A DNA stretch of 64,000 nucleotides from Piscinibacter gummiphilus (GTDB lineage: Bacteria > Pseudomonadota > Gammaproteobacteria > Burkholderiales > Burkholderiaceae_C). A program made the position numbers and the translations under genes. The DNA is taken from positions 124,001 through 188,000 of the forward strand of contig NZ_CP136337.1 in assembly GCF_032681285.1 (NCBI RefSeq). Direction: 5' to 3'. Below are positions 27,958 to 40,465 of the stretch, piece after piece. Positions within the stretch are counted from its first letter, which is position 1; the number at the start of each line of letters is the position of its first letter. Below the pieces are notes generated by a model. That model saw nothing but the letters and a program-made list of their open reading frames with translations, made no database searches and had not been told where the DNA came from.

Positions 27958-28503
27958 ATGACTTCGAAGAAAAAGCGAAATGCAGGTCACCTGCATCCGC
28001 CCGAGCAACGCGCGGCCACTGAGATTCCATGCGGCTTGGAACTTCCCGAAGGGATCACTGTAGAGCGAGGACCGTCGTCGGGCGGACCCGCCTACTATTT
28101 CCGACATTCGAAACTCGGCGAGCTTGGTCGCGTGCGCGTGCTCGACCTGGGCGGTGGACAAGGTCGGCTCATCGGCGAAGTGGCGGGCGAGCCTAACGAC
28201 CCAAGCACTGAGCAGAGAGCCGCGCTGATGGCGCCCCTCATCCATCAGGTTCACCACTTGTTCGATCAATCGGCAGGCATTCCGCATCAACCTGGCGAGG
28301 TGAAGCCACTCGGCCCGCTCACACAAGAAGATCGCGGCGGCCTGGAGTTCAAGGTGCTTGAATGCGACACGTGTGGCGCGCCGGTGGCACGACTGATTTT
28401 TGCGCCGCCAGGTACAGCAGACGATGCGGATTTCGCGGACGTTGAACGCCTTGCCTTCAGAATCTTTTCTGACTTGCCTCTGCCTACCTGGATTGTTGGA
28501 CCA
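27958..28503 (+). pseudogene. Hypothetical gene, 5-prime part, interrupted by IS1071 transposon
   Basis: 182 codons before the insertion, from ATG 27958 with GGAGG six bases upstream. The frame then runs into the IS1071 end and stops at 28530. Joined to 50573-50740, after one copy of the GACCA duplication is removed, the reading frame continues to TAG and gives 237 residues. The product is unknown; a CDTCG pair (about 134-138) could be half a metal site. The gene is flanked by 17-bp inverted repeats and lies next to a tyrosine recombinase. Confidence 0.75.
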
Positions 28504-31500
28504 GGGGTCTCCTCGTTTTCAGTGCAATAAGTGACGGTACGCAAAGCTAGCACTGGCGCGGGGGTGGTCTGGGTAGACCGTTGATTTCATTGACTTTCCT
28601 GTTCGCTTTGTAAACGGGTATGGTGGCCTCCCACTTTTGAGGTTCACGATGCAGGGTTGGCACACAACGTTTTTGGGGATGCGTGGGCTCCCCCGCGATA
28701 TCAGCGACTTCGAGATGAAGGCATTTTTCACCTTCGATGGTGCCGAGCGCGACGCAATCAATGCACGCCGAGGTGATTCCCACAAGCTTGGTCTGGCGCT
28801 CCATATTGGTTTCCTGCGCATGAGTGGGCGTTTGCTCGGTGCCTTTCGGGTAATTCCAGTAGCCTTGTGGCGCCACCTTGGCAACGAGCTTGGCATTGCA
28901 GCACCAGAAGTCGCCTCGCTGAGAGCCATGTATGAACGCGGGCGCACGCTATTCGATCACCAACAAGTAGCCTGCACGGTCCTTGGATTCCAGTGGATGA
29001 GCGAGCACCAGCGCCGCTCACTGGTACGTGAACTGCGCGACGAAGTGGCGCGCTGCGCCGACCGCGATCAGCTACTCGTGCGGGCGCGTCAATGGCTGTA
29101 CAAGAACAAGCTGGTGATCGTGCACGAGCGGGCAATTCGGACACTGATTGCGGCGGCACTTGCCCAGCTTGAAGTTGAAACAGGCACCGCCATCGCCGCC
29201 AGCGTTGATCCAGCAACACTTGATCGCTGGCGAGCCTCAGTTTCAGAGCTGCGCCCAGATGGACAAACCCAGCAGAGTTGGCTATGGGCTGCACCGGCGA
29301 AACACTCAACCCGCCAAATCAGCGAGGTACTGGAGCGCATCGACCTGCTTTACACGCTGGACGTTCATAAGCACCTGGCAGACATCCCCGATCTCATCTT
29401 GCGCCGCTACGCGCGCCGACTTGTCTCCAGGCCGCCCTCAGCCGGAGCCAAGATCAAAGAGCCAGCGCGCACCGTGGAGGTCGCATGCTTTCTTCGGTAT
29501 TGCCTGTTCACCACCACAGACCAGTTGATCCTTATGGTGCAGCGCCGGATCGCCGATCTGTGGCGTCAGGCTGCCGCCGATGTCCCCGCTACCGTCAATT
29601 GGGCCGCAATGTACAAAACGCTGCTCGGCGAACTTGTTGCCTTGAGCGCGCAAGGTGCGGTGCCAGATGCTGAGTTGCGTGCCCGTCTTGAAGCCTTGAT
29701 CACCGAAACCCAGAAACGCAAACCACCGAGCAGGGCCTCCCTGGTCCGCGAGGGATTGATTGATGGAATTCGCCCCGTGCGGTCGTTGCTCGTCGCCATT
29801 GCAAAGCTGCCCTGGCAGGCCACCGGCGAGCATCCTGCCATCGAGTACCTTGCCAAGCTGCAAGCTTTATATCTCAAAGGATCCAGAAAGCTGCCAGTTG
29901 AAGTGGTGGCACCAAGTCTGGGAATGATCTGGCAGGTTTCGATCTCCAGCCCAGACCGGGAACGGGCGTTTCAGGCGTTGGAGGTGGCCACCCTGTTTGC
30001 CCTGCGCCGCGCGGTGCGCAATGGCTCGGTCTGGATTGAGCACAGCCTGAGCTTTCGGGGTCGTGCGCGCTTGTTCTTCACGGACGAGCGTTGGCAGGCA
30101 GAGTCCAAGAAACACTATGCCCGTCTATCGTTACCCAGCAAGGCTGCCACTTTCTTGAAGCCTTTGCTGGCCAGAGTAACTGCCGGTGTCGATGCGGTGG
30201 CCGCTGCAGCCCGCAGTGGCGTACTGCGCGTGGATGATGAACTCCATTTGTCGCCATTGCCCGCAGAGGACGAAGACCCAGAAGTGACCAAGCTGCGCGC
30301 GGCTTTGGATCACCGCATCGGTGAGGTTCAATTGCCGGAAGTGATTCTGGCCGTTGACGCCCAGGTGCGCTTTAGCTGGATCATGCTCGGACGTGAGCCG
30401 CGCTCTACCGACGAGCTGCTGATGGTCTATGCCGGCATCATGGCCCACGGCACCAGTCTGACTGCGGTCGAATGCGCGCGCATGATTCCGCAATTGTCTG
30501 CCACCAGCATTCGCCAGGCCATGCGCTGGGCGCGGGACGAACGGCGTCTGAGCCAGGCCTGCCAGGCTGTGCTGGAATTCATGCAGCGACACCCGATTGC
30601 CGCCACCTGGGGGCGGTCCGATTTGGCATCTTCTGACATGATGAGCATGGAGACCACCAAACGGGTGTGGCAAGCCCGGCTTGATCCTCGGCGCAACACA
30701 CCTTCCATTGGAATCTACTCCCATGTAAAAGACCGGTGGGGCATCTTCCATGCGCAGCCCTTTGTGCTCAATGAGCGCCAGGCGGGCGTGGCCATTGAAG
30801 GTGTCATCCGCCAAGAAAAGCTGGAGACCAGCCAGCTTGCTGTGGATACCCATGGCTACACCGACTTTGCCATGTCACATGCCCGTTTGCTTGGTTTTGA
30901 TCTTTGCCCGCGGTTGAAGGAACTCAAACAGCGCCACCTCTTTGTGCCACGCGGCACCAAAGTGCCCGCAGAAATCGCTGCGGTGTGCGAAGCCAATGTC
31001 GACGTCGCTTTGATCGAAAAGCATTGGGATAGTCTGGTGCACCTGGCAGCCTCGGTCATGAGCGGACATGCCAGTGCGGTGGCAGCTCTTGCGCGGTTCG
31101 GTTCTGCCGCCCAGGGCGATCCAATCTATGAGGCTGGCGTGCAATTGGGGCGGTTGCTGCGTACGGCGTTTTTGGCTGACTACTTTGTCAAGGACGCTTT
31201 CAGGAACGAGTTGCGCCGGGTGCTCAATCGGGGCGAGGCTGTTAACGCCCTCAAGCGCGCCATTTATACCGGCCGGATCAGCCCGGCGCAGGCCAAACGT
31301 GTCGATGAAATGCAGGCTGTGGCCGATGCGTTGAGCCTGATGGCCAACATCGTGATGGCGTGGAATACCTCACAGATGCAGGCGGTCCTGGATCGCTGGT
31401 CGAACCGCCGCCAGGTCATTCCACCGGAACTGATCGGGAAGATTGCGCCCACCAGGCTGGAGAGCATCAACTTGCGGGGTGTGTTTCGCTTCCCGGTTGA

Positions 31501-31707
31501 CCGCTATGCTGACCAAATCCTGCCTTCGCGGCCAAATGCATCGATAACTGGCACCAATGGATGAAACCGACCACGGTTTGACGCCACGAATCGCAGATTT
31601 GAAAGTGAACAGGAAAGTCAATGAAATCAACGATCTACCAACACCACCTCCGCGCCAGTGCTAGCTTTTCGTACCGTCACTTATTGCACTGAAAACGAGG
31701 AGACCCC
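28504..31707 (+). mobile_element. IS1071 copy A, complete
   Basis: 3,204 bases, the known length of IS1071. Both ends carry the long terminal repeat (GGGGTCTCCTCGTTTTCAGT inward). Its left end creates the junction with the interrupted gene. IS1071 is a Tn3-family element without resolvase, often found around catabolic genes in Burkholderiales. Confidence 0.95.
28649..31564 (+). CDS. tnpA: IS1071 transposase TnpA (copy A)
   Basis: 971 residues from ATG 28649, the usual IS1071 start; a TTG 12 bases upstream in frame is not needed. It is a Tn3-family DDE transposase with the DUF4158 N-terminal region and the C-terminal catalytic domain (VDTHGYTDFAMSHARLLGFD, then CVVHLAASVM-like helices and NRGEAVNALKRAI). 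The copy appears intact and its translation is identical to copy B. Confidence 0.95.
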   Translation: MQGWHTTFLGMRGLPRDISDFEMKAFFTFDGAERDAINARRGDSHKLGLALHIGFLRMSGRLLGAFRVIPVALWRHLGNELGIAAPEVASLRAMYERGRTLFDHQQVACTVLGFQWMSEHQRRSLVRELRDEVARCADRDQLLVRARQWLYKNKLVIVHERAIRTLIAAALAQLEVETGTAIAASVDPATLDRWRASVSELRPDGQTQQSWLWAAPAKHSTRQISEVLERIDLLYTLDVHKHLADIPDLILRRYARRLVSRPPSAGAKIKEPARTVEVACFLRYCLFTTTDQLILMVQRRIADLWRQAAADVPATVNWAAMYKTLLGELVALSAQGAVPDAELRARLEALITETQKRKPPSRASLVREGLIDGIRPVRSLLVAIAKLPWQATGEHPAIEYLAKLQALYLKGSRKLPVEVVAPSLGMIWQVSISSPDRERAFQALEVATLFALRRAVRNGSVWIEHSLSFRGRARLFFTDERWQAESKKHYARLSLPSKAATFLKPLLARVTAGVDAVAAAARSGVLRVDDELHLSPLPAEDEDPEVTKLRAALDHRIGEVQLPEVILAVDAQVRFSWIMLGREPRSTDELLMVYAGIMAHGTSLTAVECARMIPQLSATSIRQAMRWARDERRLSQACQAVLEFMQRHPIAATWGRSDLASSDMMSMETTKRVWQARLDPRRNTPSIGIYSHVKDRWGIFHAQPFVLNERQAGVAIEGVIRQEKLETSQLAVDTHGYTDFAMSHARLLGFDLCPRLKELKQRHLFVPRGTKVPAEIAAVCEANVDVALIEKHWDSLVHLAASVMSGHASAVAALARFGSAAQGDPIYEAGVQLGRLLRTAFLADYFVKDAFRNELRRVLNRGEAVNALKRAIYTGRISPAQAKRVDEMQAVADALSLMANIVMAWNTSQMQAVLDRWSNRRQVIPPELIGKIAPTRLESINLRGVFRFPVDRYADQILPSRPNASITGTNG

Positions 31708-32507
31708 TTGTAGCCCAGCATGTCTTTGGCGTCACAGTTCTCCAGCAGGCCCCGAGCAACGAAGGCGCGCAGGATGCGTTTTTGCAGTGTGGTCTGCACT
31801 GGGGCCACGGTAGCCGCATCGATGCCGGTGGCCGCGTGAAAGATGACACCCGGCGATGAGATTCGAGGGGTCGCATCAGCATCGCCCTCGCCCTCCACTT
31901 CCTCAAACACCCCGTCCACCACACAAACGTGGAAGTGGACGTGTTCATTGAGGCTGGAGCCGAATCGGTGAATGAAGGCGATGGCACCGATGTGCAGGCC
32001 TGCCTTGTCCATATGGGCCGCACCGGGGCTGTGGGTCTGCAGAGTTTGTGCGATCACCCGCAGAAAGATGCGCAGCACCATGCTCAGCACCGCTCCGTCG
32101 CGTTGCATGAAGTACCGCAACCTCTTGGGCACGGAGAGCACCCACTGGCGCACCGGCAGGCGGGGGAAAACGTGGTCGCTCAGGTGTGCCGCCGTCTCCA
32201 CCATCCGCCGCGTGGTGCACGAGGGGCAGACTCCCCGGCCTTTGCAGGAGAAGGCTACAAAGTAGTCGTGCCCACAGTCGCCGCAGCGAGCGCGGGCAAA
32301 GCCATGGGCAAAGATGCCGCACTCAAGATACTTGGCAAACGCTTTGCGCACGAAGGGCTTGGGGGTGTGGTGGTCGCCCTGGCCGTCGAACTGACCCGCG
32401 CTGGCCAACTCTAGCCAGGTCTCGTAGTGCTCGGCTACCATTTGGTAGAGCAGCGTGCGTTCGGGGTGGCGTGGGTTGTAGAGCTTGGGCTTGGAAGTGG
32501 CTGACAT
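31708..32507 (-). pseudogene. IS91-family transposase, 5-prime fragment (inverted)
   Basis: The first 266 codons of the same transposase that is complete at 44326-45873, cut at MLGYK by IS1071 copy A. It contains the zinc-finger CGDCGHDYFVAFSCKGRGVC and the HUH-type EHVHFHV. The other piece of this gene is at 36414-37079 on the opposite strand, beyond IS1071 B; 82 bases of the intact gene (45126-45207) are missing between the two. A CTGT-N8-ACAG dyad lies just before the start (32508-32533). Confidence 0.85.
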
Positions 32508-32533
32508 GAATACTGTACAAATGCACAGTATTC
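32508..32533 (-). promoter_or_regulatory. LexA-like dyad before the IS91 transposase fragment
   Basis: Reverse-complement copy of the dyad at 44300-44325 (GAATACTGT-N8-ACAGTATTC). Confidence 0.5.
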
Positions 32534-32615
32534 TGCGGCGATTGTTTGGGTACGCAAAGCACAAGGCCCGAACCGTCGCCAGTTCGGGCCTTGTCAGGGT
32601 AGCTTGGCTGCGGAC

Positions 32616-33209
32616 TTACTTGCGCGCAGGCGGCACATCCGTGCAGCTGCCATGCGCCACTTCCGCCGCCATGCCGATGCTCTCGCCCAGCGTCGGATGC
32701 GGGTGGATGGTCTTGCCGATGTCGACAGCGTCCGCACCCATCTCGATGGCCAGGGCGATCTCGCCGATCATGTCGCCCGCATGCGTGCCGACCATGCCGC
32801 CGCCCAGGATCTTGCCGTGGCCCCGGCCAGCATGGCCGTCTCCTGATCCTGCTTCGGGGCTGTCGTCGAACAGCAGCTTGGTGACGCCTTCGTCGCGGCC
32901 GTTGGCAATGGCGCGGCCCGAGGCCGCCCAGGGGAACAGGCCCTTCTTGACCTTGATGCCCTGCTGCTTGGCCTGGTCTTCGGTCAGGCCCACCCAGGCC
33001 ACTTCGGGGTCGGTGTAGGCCACGCTGGGGATCACGCGGGCGTTGAAGGCGGCGCTGGCCAGTTCCTTGTTGCCCTGCAATTCGCCGGCGATCACTTCCG
33101 CCGCCACATGCGCCTCGTGCACCGCCTTGTGCGCCAGCATGGGCTGGCCCACGATGTCGCCGATGGCGAAGATGTGCGGCACATTGGTGCGCATCTGGAT
33201 GTCCACGTT
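32616..33209 (-). pseudogene. lpdA: Dihydrolipoyl dehydrogenase, C-terminal fragment (inverted copy)
   Basis: About 197 codons of the E3 subunit: the FAD-binding end of domain 2 (IFAIGDIVGQPMLAHKAVHE) and the dimerisation domain with the catalytic THAGDMIGEIALAIE and HPHPTLGES. The N-terminal two thirds are absent, cut by IS1071 B at 33210. It is identical to the fragment at 43624-44217 and shares the same IS1071 junction, so it is a duplicated module. Confidence 0.88.
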
Positions 33210-36200
33210 GGGGTCTCCTCGTTTTCAGTGCAATAAGTGACGGTACGAAAAGCTAGCACTGGCGCGGAGGTGGTGTTGGTAGATCGTTGATTTCATTGAC
33301 TTTCCTGTTCACTTTCAAATCTGCGATTCGTGGCGTCAAACCGTGGTCGGTTTCATCCATTGGTGCCAGTTATCGATGCATTTGGCCGCGAAGGCAGGAT
33401 TTGGTCAGCATAGCGGTCAACCGGGAAGCGAAACACACCCCGCAAGTTGATGCTCTCCAGCCTGGTGGGCGCAATCTTCCCGATCAGTTCCGGTGGAATG
33501 ACCTGGCGGCGGTTCGACCAGCGATCCAGGACCGCCTGCATCTGTGAGGTATTCCACGCCATCACGATGTTGGCCATCAGGCTCAACGCATCGGCCACAG
33601 CCTGCATTTCATCGACACGTTTGGCCTGCGCCGGGCTGATCCGGCCGGTATAAATGGCGCGCTTGAGGGCGTTAACAGCCTCGCCCCGATTGAGCACCCG
33701 GCGCAACTCGTTCCTGAAAGCGTCCTTGACAAAGTAGTCAGCCAAAAACGCCGTACGCAGCAACCGCCCCAATTGCACGCCAGCCTCATAGATTGGATCG
33801 CCCTGGGCGGCAGAACCGAACCGCGCAAGAGCTGCCACCGCACTGGCATGTCCGCTCATGACCGAGGCTGCCAGGTGCACCAGACTATCCCAATGCTTTT
33901 CGATCAAAGCGACGTCGACATTGGCTTCGCACACCGCAGCGATTTCTGCGGGCACTTTGGTGCCGCGTGGCACAAAGAGGTGGCGCTGTTTGAGTTCCTT
34001 CAACCGCGGGCAAAGATCAAAACCAAGCAAACGGGCATGTGACATGGCAAAGTCGGTGTAGCCATGGGTATCCACAGCAAGCTGGCTGGTCTCCAGCTTT
34101 TCTTGGCGGATGACACCTTCAATGGCCACGCCCGCCTGGCGCTCATTGAGCACAAAGGGCTGCGCATGGAAGATGCCCCACCGGTCTTTTACATGGGAGT
34201 AGATTCCAATGGAAGGTGTGTTGCGCCGAGGATCAAGCCGGGCTTGCCACACCCGTTTGGTGGTCTCCATGCTCATCATGTCAGAAGATGCCAAATCGGA
34301 CCGCCCCCAGGTGGCGGCAATCGGGTGTCGCTGCATGAATTCCAGCACAGCCTGGCAGGCCTGGCTCAGACGCCGTTCGTCCCGCGCCCAGCGCATGGCC
34401 TGGCGAATGCTGGTGGCAGACAATTGCGGAATCATGCGCGCGCATTCGACCGCAGTCAGACTGGTGCCGTGGGCCATGATGCCGGCATAGACCATCAGCA
34501 GCTCGTCGGTAGAGCGCGGCTCACGTCCGAGCATGATCCAGCTAAAGCGCACCTGGGCGTCAACGGCCAGAATCACTTCCGGCAATTGAACCTCACCGAT
34601 GCGGTGATCCAAAGCCGCGCGCAGCTTGGTCACTTCTGGGTCTTCGTCCTCTGCGGGCAATGGCGACAAATGGAGTTCATCATCCACGCGCAGTACGCCA
34701 CTGCGGGCTGCAGCGGCCACCGCATCGACACCGGCAGTTACTCTGGCCAGCAAAGGCTTCAAGAAAGTGGCAGCCTTGCTGGGTAACGATAGACGGGCAT
34801 AGTGTTTCTTGGACTCTGCCTGCCAACGCTCGTCCGTGAAGAACAAGCGCGCACGACCCCGAAAGCTCAGGCTGTGCTCAATCCAGACCGAGCCATTGCG
34901 CACCGCGCGGCGCAGGGCAAACAGGGTGGCCACCTCCAACGCCTGAAACGCCCGTTCCCGGTCTGGGCTGGAGATCGAAACCTGCCAGATCATTCCCAGA
35001 CTTGGTGCCACCACTTCAACTGGCAGCTTTCTGGATCCTTTGAGATATAAAGCTTGCAGCTTGGCAAGGTACTCGATGGCAGGATGCTCGCCGGTGGCCT
35101 GCCAGGGCAGCTTTGCAATGGCGACGAGCAACGACCGCACGGGGCGAATTCCATCAATCAATCCCTCGCGGACCAGGGAGGCCCTGCTCGGTGGTTTGCG
35201 TTTCTGGGTTTCGGTGATCAAGGCTTCAAGACGGGCACGCAACTCAGCATCTGGCACCGCACCTTGCGCGCTCAAGGCAACAAGTTCGCCGAGCAGCGTT
35301 TTGTACATTGCGGCCCAATTGACGGTAGCGGGGACATCGGCGGCAGCCTGACGCCACAGATCGGCGATCCGGCGCTGCACCATAAGGATCAACTGGTCTG
35401 TGGTGGTGAACAGGCAATACCGAAGAAAGCATGCGACCTCCACGGTGCGCGCTGGCTCTTTGATCTTGGCTCCGGCTGAGGGCGGCCTGGAGACAAGTCG
35501 GCGCGCGTAGCGGCGCAAGATGAGATCGGGGATGTCTGCCAGGTGCTTATGAACGTCCAGCGTGTAAAGCAGGTCGATGCGCTCCAGTACCTCGCTGATT
35601 TGGCGGGTTGAGTGTTTCGCCGGTGCAGCCCATAGCCAACTCTGCTGGGTTTGTCCATCTGGGCGCAGCTCTGAAACTGAGGCTCGCCAGCGATCAAGTG
35701 TTGCTGGATCAACGCTGGCGGCGATGGCGGTGCCTGTTTCAACTTCAAGCTGGGCAAGTGCCGCCGCAATCAGTGTCCGAATTGCCCGCTCGTGCACGAT
35801 CACCAGCTTGTTCTTGTACAGCCATTGACGCGCCCGCACGAGTAGCTGATCGCGGTCGGCGCAGCGCGCCACTTCGTCGCGCAGTTCACGTACCAGTGAG
35901 CGGCGCTGGTGCTCGCTCATCCACTGGAATCCAAGGACCGTGCAGGCTACTTGTTGGTGATCGAATAGCGTGCGCCCGCGTTCATACATGGCTCTCAGCG
36001 AGGCGACTTCTGGTGCTGCAATGCCAAGCTCGTTGCCAAGGTGGCGCCACAAGGCTACTGGAATTACCCGAAAGGCACCGAGCAAACGCCCACTCATGCG
36101 CAGGAAACCAATATGGAGCGCCAGACCAAGCTTGTGGGAATCACCTCGGCGTGCATTGATTGCGTCGCGCTCGGCACCATCGAAGGTGAAAAATGCCTTC

Positions 36201-36413
36201 ATCTCGAAGTCGCTGATATCGCGGGGGAGCCCACGCATCCCCAAAAACGTTGTGTGCCAACCCTGCATCGTGAACCTCAAAAGTGGGAGGCCACCATACC
36301 CGTTTACAAAGCGAACAGGAAAGTCAATGAAATCAACGGTCTACCCAGACCACCCCCGCGCCAGTGCTAGCTTTGCGTACCGTCACTTATTGCACTGAAA
36401 ACGAGGAGACCCC
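33210..36413 (-). mobile_element. IS1071 copy B, complete and inverted
   Basis: 3,204 bases, opposite to copy A and with the same translation throughout tnpA. Its left end abuts the lpdA fragment, its right end abuts the IS91 3-prime fragment. Recombination between A and B, being inverted, can flip the segment 31708-33209, and the present order suggests that this has happened. Confidence 0.95.
33353..36268 (-). CDS. tnpA: IS1071 transposase TnpA (copy B)
   Basis: 971 residues, complete, from ATG 36268. Translation is identical to copy A, so recent duplication or gene conversion is likely. The two complete copies could supply transposase for all truncated IS1071 ends in the window. Confidence 0.95.
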   Translation of the reverse strand: MQGWHTTFLGMRGLPRDISDFEMKAFFTFDGAERDAINARRGDSHKLGLALHIGFLRMSGRLLGAFRVIPVALWRHLGNELGIAAPEVASLRAMYERGRTLFDHQQVACTVLGFQWMSEHQRRSLVRELRDEVARCADRDQLLVRARQWLYKNKLVIVHERAIRTLIAAALAQLEVETGTAIAASVDPATLDRWRASVSELRPDGQTQQSWLWAAPAKHSTRQISEVLERIDLLYTLDVHKHLADIPDLILRRYARRLVSRPPSAGAKIKEPARTVEVACFLRYCLFTTTDQLILMVQRRIADLWRQAAADVPATVNWAAMYKTLLGELVALSAQGAVPDAELRARLEALITETQKRKPPSRASLVREGLIDGIRPVRSLLVAIAKLPWQATGEHPAIEYLAKLQALYLKGSRKLPVEVVAPSLGMIWQVSISSPDRERAFQALEVATLFALRRAVRNGSVWIEHSLSFRGRARLFFTDERWQAESKKHYARLSLPSKAATFLKPLLARVTAGVDAVAAAARSGVLRVDDELHLSPLPAEDEDPEVTKLRAALDHRIGEVQLPEVILAVDAQVRFSWIMLGREPRSTDELLMVYAGIMAHGTSLTAVECARMIPQLSATSIRQAMRWARDERRLSQACQAVLEFMQRHPIAATWGRSDLASSDMMSMETTKRVWQARLDPRRNTPSIGIYSHVKDRWGIFHAQPFVLNERQAGVAIEGVIRQEKLETSQLAVDTHGYTDFAMSHARLLGFDLCPRLKELKQRHLFVPRGTKVPAEIAAVCEANVDVALIEKHWDSLVHLAASVMSGHASAVAALARFGSAAQGDPIYEAGVQLGRLLRTAFLADYFVKDAFRNELRRVLNRGEAVNALKRAIYTGRISPAQAKRVDEMQAVADALSLMANIVMAWNTSQMQAVLDRWSNRRQVIPPELIGKIAPTRLESINLRGVFRFPVDRYADQILPSRPNASITGTNG

Positions 36414-37079
36414 GCGCGTCCACCGTTTTCCATGGAGCGCCTACGCAAAGAGGGAAGCAAACTGGTGTACCGCTGTGCCAAACAGCGCAGCGAGCCCACC
36501 AGTGACAAGCGTGGTGCCAAGGCAGATGAGCTGCACCTCACACCGCTGGAACTGATCGACCGCATCGCCGCGCTGGTGCCACCGCCACGCACCCACCGGC
36601 ACCGCTACTTTGGTGTGCTGGCACCAAACTCGCCGCTGAGAGCGGCGGTAACGGCGCTGGCTCAGCCTGCTGCGTCGCAACCAGCCACGGTGGAGACTGC
36701 ACAACCTGGCGCGGGCGTACCTGGGGTGGCGGCGCCGGGCAACGCGGCCACACCCACACCCGAACCTGAAGCACGCCCGAAGCGAGCGGCGCATTACTTG
36801 TGGGCGGTGCTGATTGCCCGCATCTACGAGGCATTTCCGCTGCTGTGCCCCATGTGCGGTGGGCAGATGCGCATCATTGCCTTCATCACCCACAGCGCCG
36901 AAATCCGCCACATCCTGAACCACATCGGGGTGGAGTCTGCCCCCCCGCACATCACCCCGGCACGCGGGCCACCGCTGTGGGAGGGCTGCGACGCGCCGGT
37001 GGATGATGGTGCGCAAGGCGAGCCGGATTGGGATCTGGCAGCTCAACCCGACGAGGTAGACCAGCGCGTCAATTGGTGA
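36414..37079 (+). pseudogene. IS91-family transposase, 3-prime fragment
   Basis: Identical to 45208-45873, the last 222 codons of the complete transposase. It begins at the IS1071 B terminus, so it has lost its N-terminus, which now lies at 31708-32507 in the other direction. It contains the C-terminal CPMCGGQMRIIAFITHSAEI block. Confidence 0.85.
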
Positions 37080-39277
<2,198 letters not shown>

Positions 39278-39315
39278 GTCTCACCGTTTCCAATCAGGCG
39301 TGATGCCTTTGGTGG

Positions 39316-39345
39316 CCGCGGCTCGCAAGAGCCGCGGTCTTTTTG
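39316..39345 (+). terminator. Terminator downstream of PETase
   Basis: CCGCGGCTC (39316-39324), loop GCAA, GAGCCGCGG (39329-39337), then TCTTTTTG. It ends the PETase message 38 bases after the stop and separates it from the convergent pyrC gene. Confidence 0.9.
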
Positions 39346-39386
39346 CCATTCAGCCGGGGCACTCCGGGTGGCCCCCTCCGCGGCGG

Positions 39387-40442
39387 TCAGGCGAGCTTCC
39401 AGGCGAGGCTCTCCCCGCCGCGCAGGGGCTTGAGTTCGGCGTCGCCGAAGGGCAGCGCTTCGGGCAGCGTCCAGCCCTCCTTCTTGAGCGTGACCGTGCC
39501 GCGGTTGCGCGGCAGGCCATAGAACGCCGGGCCGTGGAAGCTGGCGAAGGCTTCGAGCTTGTCGAGCGCACCCACCGACTCGAAGGCCTCGGCGTACAGC
39601 TCGAGCGCCGAGAGCGCGGTGTAGCAGCCTGCGCAGCCGGTCGCGTGCTCCTTCAGGTGCGCCGGGTGCGGCGCGCTGTCGGTGCCGAGGAAGAAACGGT
39701 CGCTGCCCGACGTGGCGGCAGCCACCAGCGCGCGGCGGTGCTCCTCGCGCTTCAACACCGGGAGACAGTAGTAGTGCGGACGCACGCCCCCCAGGAAGAT
39801 CGCATTGCGGTTGTAGAGCAGGTGATGCGCGGTGATCGTGGCCGCGGTGTACGGGCCGGCTTCGGGCACGTATTGCGCGGCTTCGCGGGTGGTGATGTGC
39901 TCGAACACGATCTTGAGTTCGGGGAAGTCGCGGCGCAGCGGGATGAGCTGCGTGTCGATGAAGGCCTTCTCGCGGTCGAAGAGGTCGATGTCGGGGCTGG
40001 TCACTTCGCCGTGCACGAGCAGCTTCAAGCCTTCGCGCTGCATCGCTTCGAGCGTGGCGTAGGTCTTGCGGAGGTCGGTCACGCCCGCATCGCTGTTGGT
40101 GGTGGCACCGGCCGGGTAGAGCTTCAAGGCGACGACGCCGGCCTCTTTCGCGCGGCGGATCTCCTCGGGCGGCAGGTTGTCGGTGAGGTAGAGCGTCATC
40201 AGGGGCTCGAAGCTGAGACCCTGCTCCTTCAGCGATGCGGGCACGGCAGCGAGGATGCGCTCGCGGTAGGCCACCGCCTGCGCCGCGGTGGTCACCGGCG
40301 GCTTGAGGTTGGGCATGATGATCGCGCGGCCGAACTGACGCGCGGTGTCGGGCACCACGGCATGGAGCGCCGCGCCGTCGCGAACGTGCAGGTGCCAGTC
40401 GTCGGGGCGGGTGAAGGTGAGAGTGGTCGGGGTGGAAGTCAT
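39387..40442 (-). CDS. pyrC: Dihydroorotase PyrC
   Basis: 351 residues from ATG 40442. This is the class II dihydroorotase of pyrimidine synthesis, which closes carbamoyl-aspartate to dihydroorotate. Motifs: [10 protein letters not shown] (metal-binding HxH), [11 protein letters not shown] (carbamylated Lys), VHGEVT, FEHIT, and GTDSAPH (catalytic Asp). It is an intact housekeeping gene, unusual inside a transposon; its presence suggests that a chromosomal block including PETase was captured. Its start is only 24 bases from the divergent araC start. Confidence 0.93.
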   Translation of the reverse strand: MTSTPTTLTFTRPDDWHLHVRDGAALHAVVPDTARQFGRAIIMPNLKPPVTTAAQAVAYRERILAAVPASLKEQGLSFEPLMTLYLTDNLPPEEIRRAKEAGVVALKLYPAGATTNSDAGVTDLRKTYATLEAMQREGLKLLVHGEVTSPDIDLFDREKAFIDTQLIPLRRDFPELKIVFEHITTREAAQYVPEAGPYTAATITAHHLLYNRNAIFLGGVRPHYYCLPVLKREEHRRALVAAATSGSDRFFLGTDSAPHPAHLKEHATGCAGCYTALSALELYAEAFESVGALDKLEAFASFHGPAFYGLPRNRGTVTLKKEGWTLPEALPFGDAELKPLRGGESLAWKLA

Positions 40443-40465
40443 GCGCCCGATTTTCGCAGGCGGCC

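Noticed and set aside
30131..30853. 240-residue frame antisense to IS1071 tnpA (and its copies)
   Set aside because: It repeats with every IS1071 copy and lies fully inside the transposase gene in the opposite direction.
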